A stretch of DNA of 64,000 nucleotides from Streptomyces sp. NBC_00083 (GTDB lineage: Bacteria; Actinomycetota; Actinomycetes; Streptomycetales; Streptomycetaceae), in contig NZ_JAPELY010000004.1 of assembly GCF_026343295.1 (NCBI RefSeq), positions 310,001-374,000 of the forward strand, in the 5' to 3' direction. Numbering within the stretch: position 1 is the stretch's first letter; each line of letters begins with the position of its first letter. Below the pieces are notes generated by a model. It had not been told where the DNA came from and made no database searches. It was given only the letters and a program-made list of their open reading frames with translations. The translations under genes and the position numbers were made by a program. Shown piece after piece: positions 50,602-58,387 of this stretch.

Positions 50602-50772
50602 CTACAGCTGACAGGGGCGCGGTTGATCACTCCCGGCCGGCCCGCCCCGCCCCGGGCGACGCCTGAGCAGCCGGTCCATGTGGCTGAGGGCCTCGCGCTG
50701 GGTGTCCTGGACGACGTGCGCGTACACGTCCATGGCCGACCGATCCGTGAGTGATCGAGGGCCATGAGAGGG
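50602..50772 (-). pseudogene. Tyrosine-recombinase (integrase) C-terminal remnant
   Basis: Read on the minus strand, the frame ending at 50602 gives MDVYAHVVQDTQREALSHMD then RLLRRRPGRGG, which is the typical C-terminal end of phage-type integrases (the catalytic Tyr would be in VYAHV). Just upstream, in another frame, LMALDHSRIG corresponds to the conserved LLGHSRIG helix, so the two parts are separated by a frameshift. The Gly of LGHS is also replaced by Asp. The N-terminal and most catalytic residues (R...HxxR) are gone. It lies 52 bases after tRNA-Thr, the usual place for an integrase beside its attachment site. Confidence 0.75.
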
Positions 50773-50799
50773 GTGGGTATGACGGGTGATCTCCCGACT

Positions 50800-51210
50800 T
50801 CACCGGACGAGGCCGATGGCTTCAATCTCGATCATCCACTCGGGGTCGGCGAGTGAGGAGACCTCTACGAACGACTCCGCGAGGTGGGGCTCGTCGGGGA
50901 AATGTTCCCTGCGCAGCTTGGCGAAGATGTCCTGCCGTGCGATGTCGGTGACGAACACGGTCGCTTTGATCACGTCGGCGAGGCTGGAGCCCGCATTCGT
51001 CAATACCGTCGACAGGTTCGCGAGCGCCTGGCGGGCCTGCGCCTCGAAGTCCCCGGCGCCGACCGTGGCCCCCTGGGCGTCGATCGGGGCCTGGCCCGAG
51101 GTGAAGACCAGATTCCCGACGCGGATGCCGAGCGATATGCCGGCCGACTCGTACCAGTCGGGCTCCGCGGAGACGCGTACACGCTCGGCGGCGGATGGTG
51201 TAACGGACAC
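50800..51210 (-). CDS. RidA/YjgF-family protein
   Basis: A 136-residue Rid protein, of the family that deaminates reactive enamines and imines or binds small metabolites. Core motifs are VGNLVFTSGQAPIDAQGATV, QARQALANLSTVLTNAGSSL, DVIKATVFVTDIARQDIFAK and a terminal MIEIEAIGLVR. The active-site Arg of true RidA (PxRSxV context near the end) is replaced here by AESFVEVSSLADPEW, so it belongs to a non-canonical subgroup and deaminase activity is doubtful. The start is GTG at 51210, preceded by GGAGCGTC. It lies between the integrase remnant and the Mrr-TerD gene. Confidence 0.9.
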   Translation of the reverse strand: MSVTPSAAERVRVSAEPDWYESAGISLGIRVGNLVFTSGQAPIDAQGATVGAGDFEAQARQALANLSTVLTNAGSSLADVIKATVFVTDIARQDIFAKLRREHFPDEPHLAESFVEVSSLADPEWMIEIEAIGLVR

Positions 51211-51530
51211 AGTGCTGACGCTCCTTCAAAAACTGCTTGCCTGAAGCCAAGTGGCGGTAATCGCCCGCTCGATGGCGATCCATGCAGGACAACCACGTAA
51301 GGCCGTGATCCATTTCCGAGGACCGGTGGGGTCGCCTCTGGGGCAGGTCGAGTGTGAGCGCGGTGCGAAGGGACCGATCGCATCCGCGGGGAGGGGCAGT
51401 CGCCCCGCCGGGCGTGATGCCCGTGTGGGACGGCGGTGCGTGACGGCGGCGTGTGACGCCGGTGTGCTCCGGTCCGGCCAGGTCCGGGACACTTGGAGGG
51501 TCGGGGTGTGGGGAGAGAGGCAGTCAGCGC
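51211..51530. other. Gene-free promoter gap
   Basis: This 320-base divergent gap lies between the RidA-like and Mrr-TerD genes. No gene, repeat module or strong palindrome is seen. GGGGAGAGAGGCAGTCAGCGC at its right end includes the ribosome-binding site of the downstream gene. Confidence 0.5.
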
Positions 51531-53660
51531 ATGAGTCGTCGTTCCAGTGGGCTCGCGGGGGTCTGGGCCGAGGCGCAGCGGCAGCAGCAGCGGCAGCGGG
51601 AGGCGCAGCAGCGGGCGGTGGCGCAGCAGCAGCGCCAGCAGCGGGCGTACGAGCGTGACCGTGCTCGGGCGCAGCGGGAGCAGCAGGCGGCGTACCGGCA
51701 GGGGCGGGAGGCGGACGCCCGGCTGCGTACGGAGGAGTTGGAGGGCCAAGTCGCCCGGCTGGGCGCGCTGTTGGCACAGGGGTGCCGGGCGGCGCCGTTC
51801 CGGGTGGCGGCGTTGACGCGGCCGGAAGCCGTGGCGCCGTTCGAGCCGGGTCAGCTCGGCCGGCCCGTGCCGATGCCCGACCCCGCGCACTACCAGGCGC
51901 AGGGCGGCTGGACCGTCGGGCGGCGGGCGCAGGCCCAGCAGGAGGCGCAGGCCCGCTATCAGCACGACTGGGCGGCCGCGCAGGCCGCCGAGGCCCACCG
52001 GGTGAGCCAACTCGCCGCGTACCGGGCGCAGTACGACGCCTGGGCGGCCGGGCAGCTCGCCGAGGTGCGCGCCCACAACGCGGGGCTCGCGCAGCTCGTG
52101 GACGCGTTGCGGGCCGGCGACCCGGGCGCGGCGGTCGACTACTTCTCGGCCGCGCTGTACGCGTCGGACGCCTGGCCGGAGGGGTTCCCGCGTCAGGTGG
52201 CCGCCGCCTTCGACCGGGGTGCGCGCCAGCTCGTCCTGGACTGGGAGCTGCCCGGCATCGATGTCGTGCCGGAGGTCAAGTCCGTACGGTACGTGGCCAG
52301 TTCGGACCAGGAGAAGGAGACGGCCCGGCCCGTCACGCAGCGGCGCGCCCTGTACCGGGACGTGCTCGCGCAGTGCGTGCTGCTCGTCCTGCGCGACCTG
52401 TTCGCGGCCGACGAGTTCGGGGTGCTGGAGTCCGTCGTCGTCAACGGCTTCGTCGACGACGTCGACCCCGCGACCGGGCGGCGTGCCGAGATCTTCCTCG
52501 CCGCCGTGAGCGTGGCGCGCGACGCGTACGCGCCGCTCAACCTCGGGCAGGTCAGCGCCGTCGACTGCCTGGTGGAGGCGGTGCGCGGGCAGCTCTCCGC
52601 CCGCCCCGACCAGCGTGCGGCCGTACGCCCCGGACGGCGGCCGGCCGACGTGGGCACCGGGGTCGTGTCGCACGGGGGCGGCGGCGAGCCCGACCTGTTC
52701 ACGATGGACCCGATCGAGTTCGAGGGGCTGGTCGCGGAGCTGTTCCGGGCGCGCGGGATGCAGGCGCTCACCACGCAGCGCTCCAACGACGGCGGCGTCG
52801 ACGTCGAGGCGCTCGACCCCGACCCGATCAGCGGCGGCCGGATCATCGTCCAGGTCAAGCGCTACCGCAATACGGTGCCGCCGACCGCGGTGCGCGACCT
52901 GTACGGGACGGTGCAGGGGGCCGGGGCCAACAAGGGGGTCCTGGTGACGACTTCGGGCTTCGGGCCGGGGTCGTACGGGTTCGCCGAGGGCAAGCCGCTG
53001 ACGTTGGTGTCGGGGGCGGAGCTGGTGGATCTGCTGCATCAGCATGGGTTGCGGGGGCGGTTGGGGGCGGCGGTGTCGGCGTCGTCTGCGGGGGAGGCGG
53101 AGGGTGCGGGCGGGGTTCCCGCTCAGCGGGGGGCGTCGTCGTCTTCCGCGGGCTCCGGTTCGTCCGAGGGCGCCGACGACTTCAACGTGCTCGGCATGGT
53201 GTGGGCGGGGGCGGTCGCGCTCGACGTGTGCGCGTTGGTGTGCCGGGGTGCGCGGGTGCTCGCCGAGGACCACTTCGTGTTCTTCAACAACCCGCAGAAC
53301 CCCGGGAGTTCGGTCCGTATGGTGCCCGGCGTCGGGGGTGACCGGGCGGCGGTGCGGGTGGTGTTCGACGCGTTGCCCGCGGGGGCGGACCGGCTGGTGC
53401 TGGTTGCCGCGGTCGACCCCGAGGTGCATCCGGATCAGGATCTGGCGGGGTTCACCGAGGCGGCGATCTGTCTGCGGGACGCGGCGGGGCGGGAGCTGGA
53501 CCGGCTGCCCGTGGCGGACGGGCGTCCCGGCGAGACGGCGCTGGTGCTCGGGTCGTTCCGGCGGCGGGCGGGCGGAGACTGGGACTTTGTGGCGGGTGGG
53601 AAGGGGTATCGGGGTGGGTTGGGGGAGTTGGTGGGGGAGTACGGGGTTGCGGTGGCCTGA
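51531..53660 (+). CDS. Mrr-like restriction endonuclease fused to TerD domain
   Basis: A 709-residue three-part protein. Residues about 12-75 are a Gln/Arg/Ala-rich coiled coil (QRQQQRQREAQQRAVAQQQR). A helical middle region (about 85-375) is unlike any family I recognise. The Mrr_cat nuclease domain (about 390-505) has DPIEFEGLVAELFRARGMQA and the PD-(D/E)xK residues Asp424 in GGVDVEAL and Gln441-x-Lys443 in VQVKRYRN. After a Ser/Gly linker, residues about 545-705 form a TerD-like domain (LDVCALVCRGARVLAEDHFV, FFNNPQNPGSS). Mrr nucleases cut modified DNA, and TerD proteins belong to calcium-binding stress and phage-response systems. No methylase gene adjoins it. It lies in an accessory segment beside tRNA-Thr. 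Confidence 0.9.
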   Translation: MSRRSSGLAGVWAEAQRQQQRQREAQQRAVAQQQRQQRAYERDRARAQREQQAAYRQGREADARLRTEELEGQVARLGALLAQGCRAAPFRVAALTRPEAVAPFEPGQLGRPVPMPDPAHYQAQGGWTVGRRAQAQQEAQARYQHDWAAAQAAEAHRVSQLAAYRAQYDAWAAGQLAEVRAHNAGLAQLVDALRAGDPGAAVDYFSAALYASDAWPEGFPRQVAAAFDRGARQLVLDWELPGIDVVPEVKSVRYVASSDQEKETARPVTQRRALYRDVLAQCVLLVLRDLFAADEFGVLESVVVNGFVDDVDPATGRRAEIFLAAVSVARDAYAPLNLGQVSAVDCLVEAVRGQLSARPDQRAAVRPGRRPADVGTGVVSHGGGGEPDLFTMDPIEFEGLVAELFRARGMQALTTQRSNDGGVDVEALDPDPISGGRIIVQVKRYRNTVPPTAVRDLYGTVQGAGANKGVLVTTSGFGPGSYGFAEGKPLTLVSGAELVDLLHQHGLRGRLGAAVSASSAGEAEGAGGVPAQRGASSSSAGSGSSEGADDFNVLGMVWAGAVALDVCALVCRGARVLAEDHFVFFNNPQNPGSSVRMVPGVGGDRAAVRVVFDALPAGADRLVLVAAVDPEVHPDQDLAGFTEAAICLRDAAGRELDRLPVADGRPGETALVLGSFRRRAGGDWDFVAGGKGYRGGLGELVGEYGVAVA

Positions 53661-54256
53661 GCCGCGTCCTCCCGCCGGGGGTAACCGGACGGCCGAGGTC
53701 CAGGCCCCGGGGCTCCGCCCCGATCGCCGGACGGGGTGGCTGTGCCGGTGCTGGGTGGCACCAGTGCCGCTGGGGGGCGCGGGGAACTGGGCGGGACGCG
53801 GGCACGGTCCGCAGACGTAGGCGGGGACGCTGGGGCTCTGCCCCAGACCCCGGGGGATGCCCCACGCCGCCCCTTCCCTAAACCCTCCGGGGGAGGGAGA
53901 AAGGGCTGAGGTCCAAACCCCTGGGGCTCCGCCCCAGACCCCGTTCGCGCCTGAACGGCGCTCGTCCTCAAACGCCGGACGGGCTGGGGATGCCGATGCG
54001 GGCCGGCATCGATTCCGCCAGGGGCGCGGGGAACTGCGCGAGACGCGGGCACGGTCCGCAGACGGAAGCGGGGTTGCCGGGGCTCCGCCCCAGGCCCCGT
54101 TCGCGCTGAGGATGCTGAGGATCGGCACCCTGCCAAGGTCAACCCCGCCAGGAGCGCGGGGAACTGCGCGGGACGTGGGCACGGTCCGCAGACGTAGGCG
54201 GGGTTGCCGGGGCTCCGCCCCGGACCCAGTCCCGGGCCCGGCACCCCGCCAAGGGG
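53661..54256. repeat. Intergenic repeat mosaic, copy 5
   Basis: This 596-base gap between the convergent Mrr-TerD gene and flavoenzyme gene contains at least three cycles of the same modules: GGGGCTCCGCCCC (about 53708, 53929, 54073, 54211), CGCGGGGAACTG (53779, 54027, 54159), CGGGCACGGTCCGCAGACG (about 53801, 54047), CCTAAACCCTCCGGGGG (53878) and CGCTCGTCCTCAAACGCCGG (53961). No gene is seen. Confidence 0.75.
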
Positions 54257-55648
54257 CTAGTGGCGGCCCGCGATCCGGTCGGCCAGCCGTGCCACGCGGT
54301 CCGTGCGCGCGGCCGGACGGGAGAGTTCGCGGCGGTCCGCGCCGCGGTAGGCCGCGTACATGCCCCGTACCCCCACCCACCGCAACGGCTCCGGCTCCCA
54401 CAGCCGGACCTTGTGGTCGACCCAGGGAAGGGCCGTCAGGTCGGTGTCGCCCGCCTCGCCCGCGTCCCGCCGCACCAGGTCCCGCAGCGTACGCCCCGCG
54501 AGGTTCGCCGTGGCCACGCCCGAGCCGACGTAGCCGCCCGCCCAGCCGAGCCCCGTCGCACGGTCGAGGGAGACCGACGCGCACCAGTCGCGCGGCACGC
54601 CGAGCACCCCCGACCAGGCGTGGCTGACGCGCACCCCGGCCAGCTGCGGGAAGAAGCGCACCAGGACCTCGCGCAGGGCCGACACCGTGGACGCCTGGGT
54701 GCGGCCGTCGTTGTCGGTGCGCGAGCCGAACCGGTACGGCACCCCCCGCCCGCCGAGCGCGATGCGGTCGTCCGCGGTGCGCTGCGCGTACATGTACGCG
54801 TGGGCCATGTCGCCGAGCGTCTCGCGCCCCGCCCAGCCGATCGCGTCCCACACCTCGGGCCCCAGCGGCTCCGTCGCGATCATCGAGGAGTTCATGGGCA
54901 GCCACGCCCGCCGCTGCCCCTTCAGGGAGGCGGTGAAGCCCTCGGTGCAGCGGAGCACGTAGGGCGCCCGCACCGTCCCGTACGGGGTGACCGCGTGCCC
55001 GGGGCGGATCTCGGTGACCGGCGTCGACTCGTACACCCGCACCCCCAGCCCCTCGGCCGCCGTCGCGAGACCCTTGACCAGCTTCACGGGGTGGATGCGC
55101 GCGCCGTGCGGCGTCCACGTCGAGCCGACCGCGCCCGCGACCCGGATCCGCTCGGCCGTCTCGCGTGCGCCCAGCAGCAGCCGGTCCTTCTCGCCGAAGG
55201 CGGCCTCCGTCGCGACGAAGTCCTTGAGCCGCCCCAACTGGGCCGGTGTGTAGGCGACTTCGAGGACCCCGCCCTGGTGGATGTCGGCGTCGATGGACTC
55301 CTCGGACGCCACCCGCACCACCTCGCCCACCGTGTCGTTCATCGCCTCCTGGAGGCGCGCCGCGCTGTCCCGGCCGTGCAGCTCGGCGTACCGGTCGCGG
55401 CCCGCGATGCCGTTGTAGAGCCAGCCGCCGTTGCGGCCGGAGGCGCCGTAGCCGCAGAAGCGGGACTCCAGGACGGCGACGTCGAGGGAGGGCGCCGCCT
55501 TCTTCAGGTAGTACGCCGTCCACAGGCCGGTGTATCCGCCGCCGACGATCACCACGTCGGCCGTGGCGTCGCCGGGCAGCGGCTCGCGGGGGGCGGGCAG
55601 GCCGTCGGTTGCGTACCAGAAGGAGACTCCGCCGTTGATCGTGCTCAT
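54257..55648 (-). CDS. FAD-dependent amine/amino-acid oxidoreductase (DAO family)
   Basis: Flavoenzyme of 463 residues. The FAD motif VVIVGGGYTGLWTAYYLKKA begins near residue 32, followed by ESRFCGYGASGRNGGW, which is characteristic of the gamma-glutamylputrescine/glycine oxidase-like (PuuB-type) DAO subfamily. C-terminal GLGWAGGYVGSGVATANLAG completes FAD binding. The probable substrate is an amine or amino acid. ATG at 55648 (MSTINGGVSFWYATDGLP) is firm because this N-terminus is common in the subfamily. It is divergent from the DsbA-like gene. Confidence 0.9.
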   Translation of the reverse strand: MSTINGGVSFWYATDGLPAPREPLPGDATADVVIVGGGYTGLWTAYYLKKAAPSLDVAVLESRFCGYGASGRNGGWLYNGIAGRDRYAELHGRDSAARLQEAMNDTVGEVVRVASEESIDADIHQGGVLEVAYTPAQLGRLKDFVATEAAFGEKDRLLLGARETAERIRVAGAVGSTWTPHGARIHPVKLVKGLATAAEGLGVRVYESTPVTEIRPGHAVTPYGTVRAPYVLRCTEGFTASLKGQRRAWLPMNSSMIATEPLGPEVWDAIGWAGRETLGDMAHAYMYAQRTADDRIALGGRGVPYRFGSRTDNDGRTQASTVSALREVLVRFFPQLAGVRVSHAWSGVLGVPRDWCASVSLDRATGLGWAGGYVGSGVATANLAGRTLRDLVRRDAGEAGDTDLTALPWVDHKVRLWEPEPLRWVGVRGMYAAYRGADRRELSRPAARTDRVARLADRIAGRH

Positions 55649-55930
55649 GGGCCCTGTTGGTACACCCGCCTTCCGGAACTGTCCACCCATGGAATCCGCA
55701 GGTGGCGGCCGCGTTGCGGAATCCGTGGGACCAATGGCGGCGTGGGGCGGGACCTTTGGCGGCGGGGTCGGCGCGGCTGGGTGTTTAGTGTCGGGAGACG
55801 GGCGGATTCGCCGCGTTTGTTCCTGTGTCGTCTCCGCGCGGCGCCCGCGCCGATGTGCGGCGTCATGTCCGTGTATGGGTCCGTGTATGTGTACGTGTTC
55901 CTGTCCGTGTGTGTCGAAGGGTGACTCTCC
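55649..55930. other. Divergent promoter gap with T/G-rich tract
   Basis: No gene is seen. A T/G-rich run with repeated GTGTATG, GTGTACGTG and GTGTGTG words lies at about 55866-55917, immediately before the ribosome-binding region (GAAGGGTGACTCTCC) of the DsbA-like gene, so it would form most of the 5' leader of that mRNA. Confidence 0.5.
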
Positions 55931-56665
55931 ATGCGTGTACGCAGTTTCCGTCGTGCCGGTGTCGCGCTGGCCGCGGCCACCGCCCTCGGACTCTCGGCGG
56001 CGGCCTGCTCCTCGGGGTCGCAGGGGTCGGACTCCGGCGCGTCGTCGCAGGCGGAGCTGGCCGTGAAGACCTCGCCGGACGCCGCCGTGCTGGCGAAGCT
56101 GCCCGCGAAGGCGGAGGGTGCGGAAATCGTCGTGGGCGATCCGAACGCGCCCCACACCGTGACGGTGTACGAGGACCCGCGCTGCCCGTTCTGCAAGCAC
56201 TTCGAGGCCGGCGGCGCGAGCGCGGTCGCCCGGCTCGCCGCCGACGGCAAGGTCAAGGTCCGCTACACCATCGCCTCGTTCCTCGACGCCAACTTCGGCG
56301 GCGACGGCTCCAAGCGGGCCGCCAACGCGATGCGCGCGGCGGTGGAGCGGGGCAAGTTCCCCGAGTTCCACGCGGCCGTCTTCGCCAGCCAGCCGGCGAA
56401 GGAGACCGACGACGGGTTCACCACCGACAACCTCCTGAAGATCGCCGACCAGGTGCCGGGGCTGCGCGGCGCCGCCTTCGACCAGGCGGTGCGCGAGAAC
56501 ACGTACAAGGACTACGTGAAGTCGGCGGAGTCGGCGTTCGAGGACTCGGGCGTCAACAACAGCCCCACCGTTCTCATCGACGGCAAGAAGCCGGGCGGGG
56601 ACGGGCGGGCGATGTTCGACGCGGAGGCGTTCAAGAAGGTGCTCGCGGACGCGGGCATCTCCTAG
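55931..56665 (+). CDS. DsbA-like thioredoxin-fold lipoprotein
   Basis: Exported thiol-disulfide protein of 244 residues. The lipoprotein signal (RRAGVALAAATALGLSAAAC) ends in a lipobox-like SAAAC at residue 26. The thioredoxin-fold domain has the active-site CPFC in YEDPRCPFCKHFEAGGASAV and a cis-Pro in NNSPTVLIDGKKPGGD, with a helical DsbA-type insertion between. It probably forms or reshuffles disulfides in exported proteins. Its stop codon overlaps that of the convergent rhomboid-like gene (CTAG). Confidence 0.92.
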   Translation: MRVRSFRRAGVALAAATALGLSAAACSSGSQGSDSGASSQAELAVKTSPDAAVLAKLPAKAEGAEIVVGDPNAPHTVTVYEDPRCPFCKHFEAGGASAVARLAADGKVKVRYTIASFLDANFGGDGSKRAANAMRAAVERGKFPEFHAAVFASQPAKETDDGFTTDNLLKIADQVPGLRGAAFDQAVRENTYKDYVKSAESAFEDSGVNNSPTVLIDGKKPGGDGRAMFDAEAFKKVLADAGIS

Positions 56666-57366
56666 TCCGCGCCCGCCGGCGCCCGGCGCCGCCGCAGCCA
56701 CCCGGCCGTCGCGCGCACGCCGTCGGCCGGGTTCCACGGCGGGCCGCCCTGCCCGCGCGTCAGCGGATAGAAGGCGAGCCCGATGAGTACGGACGCGAAG
56801 TGCCCGAGGTCGGTGAAGGTCCGGCCGCCGACCAGCGGGGCTCCGTAGAGGACGAGGACGACCAGGAGGTAGAGGTACCGGTAGGGCGGGGCGATGCGGT
56901 ACGTGAGCACGGCGACGACCCCCGCGAGGGCGTAACTCACGCCCACATCAAGGGTGTTGACGGCGGTGTGCGGGGCGTAGTCGTGGCGGATCGCCCACAG
57001 CAGGGCGCCCTCGCTGATGAAGGTGGCGGTCACGTGCGTACCGAAGGCGACGGCCAGCCAGCGCCACGTGCCGAGCCACCGCTCGGCCTGTGCGTGGAAG
57101 ACGCTGTACAGCACGGCGTACGACCACCAGGTGCCGCCGTCGATCCAGAACGCGCTCGCGATGAGGACCCGGCGGGGGTTGGTCGACAGCTCGTGGATGT
57201 TGGTGGAGCGCTGCCGCAGGAAGTCCGTCTCGAACTCCGGCGACATGTGGTGTATGGCGATGGTGGTGACGAACAGCGCCGCCAGCCAGAGGTAGGTGCC
57301 GGGCGCGCTGCGGACGTAACCCAGCACGGCACGCACCGGCCGCACGCCGGGAGGAAGGAGCCTCAT
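56662..57366 (-). CDS. Rhomboid-like membrane protein
   Basis: Membrane protein of 234 residues with about six helices (TYLWLAALFVTTIAIHHMSP, WWSYAVLYSVFHAQAERWLG, LGTWRWLAVAFGTHVTATFI and others). The layout fits the actinobacterial rhomboid-like family; the GxSx and catalytic His of active rhomboid proteases are not clear, so it may be an inactive relative. Start uncertain: ATG at 57366 (MRLLPPGVRPVRAV) or ATG at 57411; neither has a strong ribosome-binding site. Its stop overlaps that of the DsbA-like gene, an exactly tail-to-tail pair. Confidence 0.78.
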   Translation of the reverse strand: MRLLPPGVRPVRAVLGYVRSAPGTYLWLAALFVTTIAIHHMSPEFETDFLRQRSTNIHELSTNPRRVLIASAFWIDGGTWWSYAVLYSVFHAQAERWLGTWRWLAVAFGTHVTATFISEGALLWAIRHDYAPHTAVNTLDVGVSYALAGVVAVLTYRIAPPYRYLYLLVVLVLYGAPLVGGRTFTDLGHFASVLIGLAFYPLTRGQGGPPWNPADGVRATAGWLRRRRAPAGAD

Positions 57367-57472
57367 GCCCCGATTCACGCACGCGGGCGGCGCGGGCGGT
57401 GGGAGCGACATCGGCCGTCCACGGGGCGAAATACCTGGACGGGGCGGCGAACGGGCGGCCTAACCTGCGGGC

Positions 57473-57958
57473 ATGATTCGCACCGCCACCCCTGACGACG
57501 TCCCCGTGATCCACCGGATGATCGGCGAGCTCGCCGCGTACGAGAAGTGCCCCGACGAGGCCCGCGCCACCGAGGCCCAGCTCCGCGAGGCCCTCTTCGG
57601 CGCCCGGCCCGCCGCGTTCGCGCACATCGCGCAGGACGCGTCGGGTGAGCCGGTCGGCTTCTCGGTCTGGTTCCTGAACTTCTCGACGTGGCGCGGGGTG
57701 CACGGCATCTACCTGGAGGACCTGTACGTACGCCCCGAGGCCCGCGGCGGCGGCCACGGCCGGGCCCTCCTGACGGAGCTGGCCCGCATCTGCGTGGCCC
57801 GCGGCTACGAGCGCCTCGAATGGTCGGTCCTGAACTGGAACGCCCCGACGATCGCCTTCTACGAGTCGCTGGGCGCGCGGGCGCAGGACGAGTGGACGGT
57901 GTACCGGCTGACGGACGGCGCGCTGGCCGGCCTCGGTGCGCCGGGGGAGGGGGTCTGA
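57473..57958 (+). CDS. GNAT acetyltransferase, spermidine/diamine-type
   Basis: Cytoplasmic 161-residue N-acetyltransferase. It has IRTATPDDVPVIHRMIGELA, the strand VGFSVWFLNFSTWRGVHGIYLEDLYV and the acetyl-CoA loop RPEARGGGHGRALLTELARI, then LEWSVLNWNAPTIAFYESLG. This pattern resembles SSAT-like diamine/polyamine N-acetyltransferases. The likely substrate is an amine; not proven. ATG at 57473. Confidence 0.9.
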   Translation: MIRTATPDDVPVIHRMIGELAAYEKCPDEARATEAQLREALFGARPAAFAHIAQDASGEPVGFSVWFLNFSTWRGVHGIYLEDLYVRPEARGGGHGRALLTELARICVARGYERLEWSVLNWNAPTIAFYESLGARAQDEWTVYRLTDGALAGLGAPGEGV

Positions 57959-57974
57959 CGCGGCCCGAGTGCCG

Positions 57975-58199
57975 TCAGGGCGGCGGCCCTTGAGATCCGC
58001 CCCGGCGCGGGGCCGTCCGGTCGGCTCCGTGTGCGGGGTGGGCCCGGACGTCGGCCGAGGCCTCGAAGCGGGCGGTGGCGTCACCGGCCCGCTTGGCGGC
58101 ATCCAGCCGCACCACGGCCTCGGCACACCCGCCGCACCCCGGCACGGGGTCGGCCTCGTAGAGCCAGGCGTCGAGGGGGTCGGGGGGGATGGCCCACAT
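57975..58199 (-). CDS. Small partner protein of WhiJ-type cluster
   Basis: A 74-residue product starting MWAIPPDPLDAWLYEADPVP with a CGGC pair at about residues 22-25. A helical mid-part (AVVRLDAAKRAGDATARFEA) and HPAHGAD follow. Short proteins with this W-L-Y-E, P-x-C-x-x-C, GD..RFEA..VR.HP pattern commonly accompany Scr1/DUF5753 regulators in Streptomyces. Its role is unknown. It lies 188 bases downstream of the regulator gene on the same strand. Confidence 0.75.
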   Translation of the reverse strand: MWAIPPDPLDAWLYEADPVPGCGGCAEAVVRLDAAKRAGDATARFEASADVRAHPAHGADRTAPRRGGSQGPPP

Positions 58200-58387
58200 C
58201 AGCGCCCCACCTCGATGTGCCGTGTCCGCGTCCGTTCCTTTGCCGTGACCATCCCTCGTCCCTCCCGAACCTGTGGATGCCGTCGCCGATCGGCGCGCTG
58301 TTCAAGGACGGTAGGGACCGGGGGACCGGAAGACGGGCTCCGATGCGCGATGATTCCCGCGCGGACGGCAGCGCCTCCCGGTGATTC

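Noticed and set aside
50553..51530. A second copy of the tRNA-Thr 3' end marking the far attachment site
   Set aside because: No repeat of GGTTCGAACCCGACAGGGGG was found downstream in the window.
51000..55523. A 1507-codon open frame on the minus strand
   Set aside because: It runs antisense through the Mrr-TerD gene, a repeat-filled gap and the flavoenzyme gene, is extremely Arg/Pro/Gly-rich and has no domain; it is an effect of high GC.
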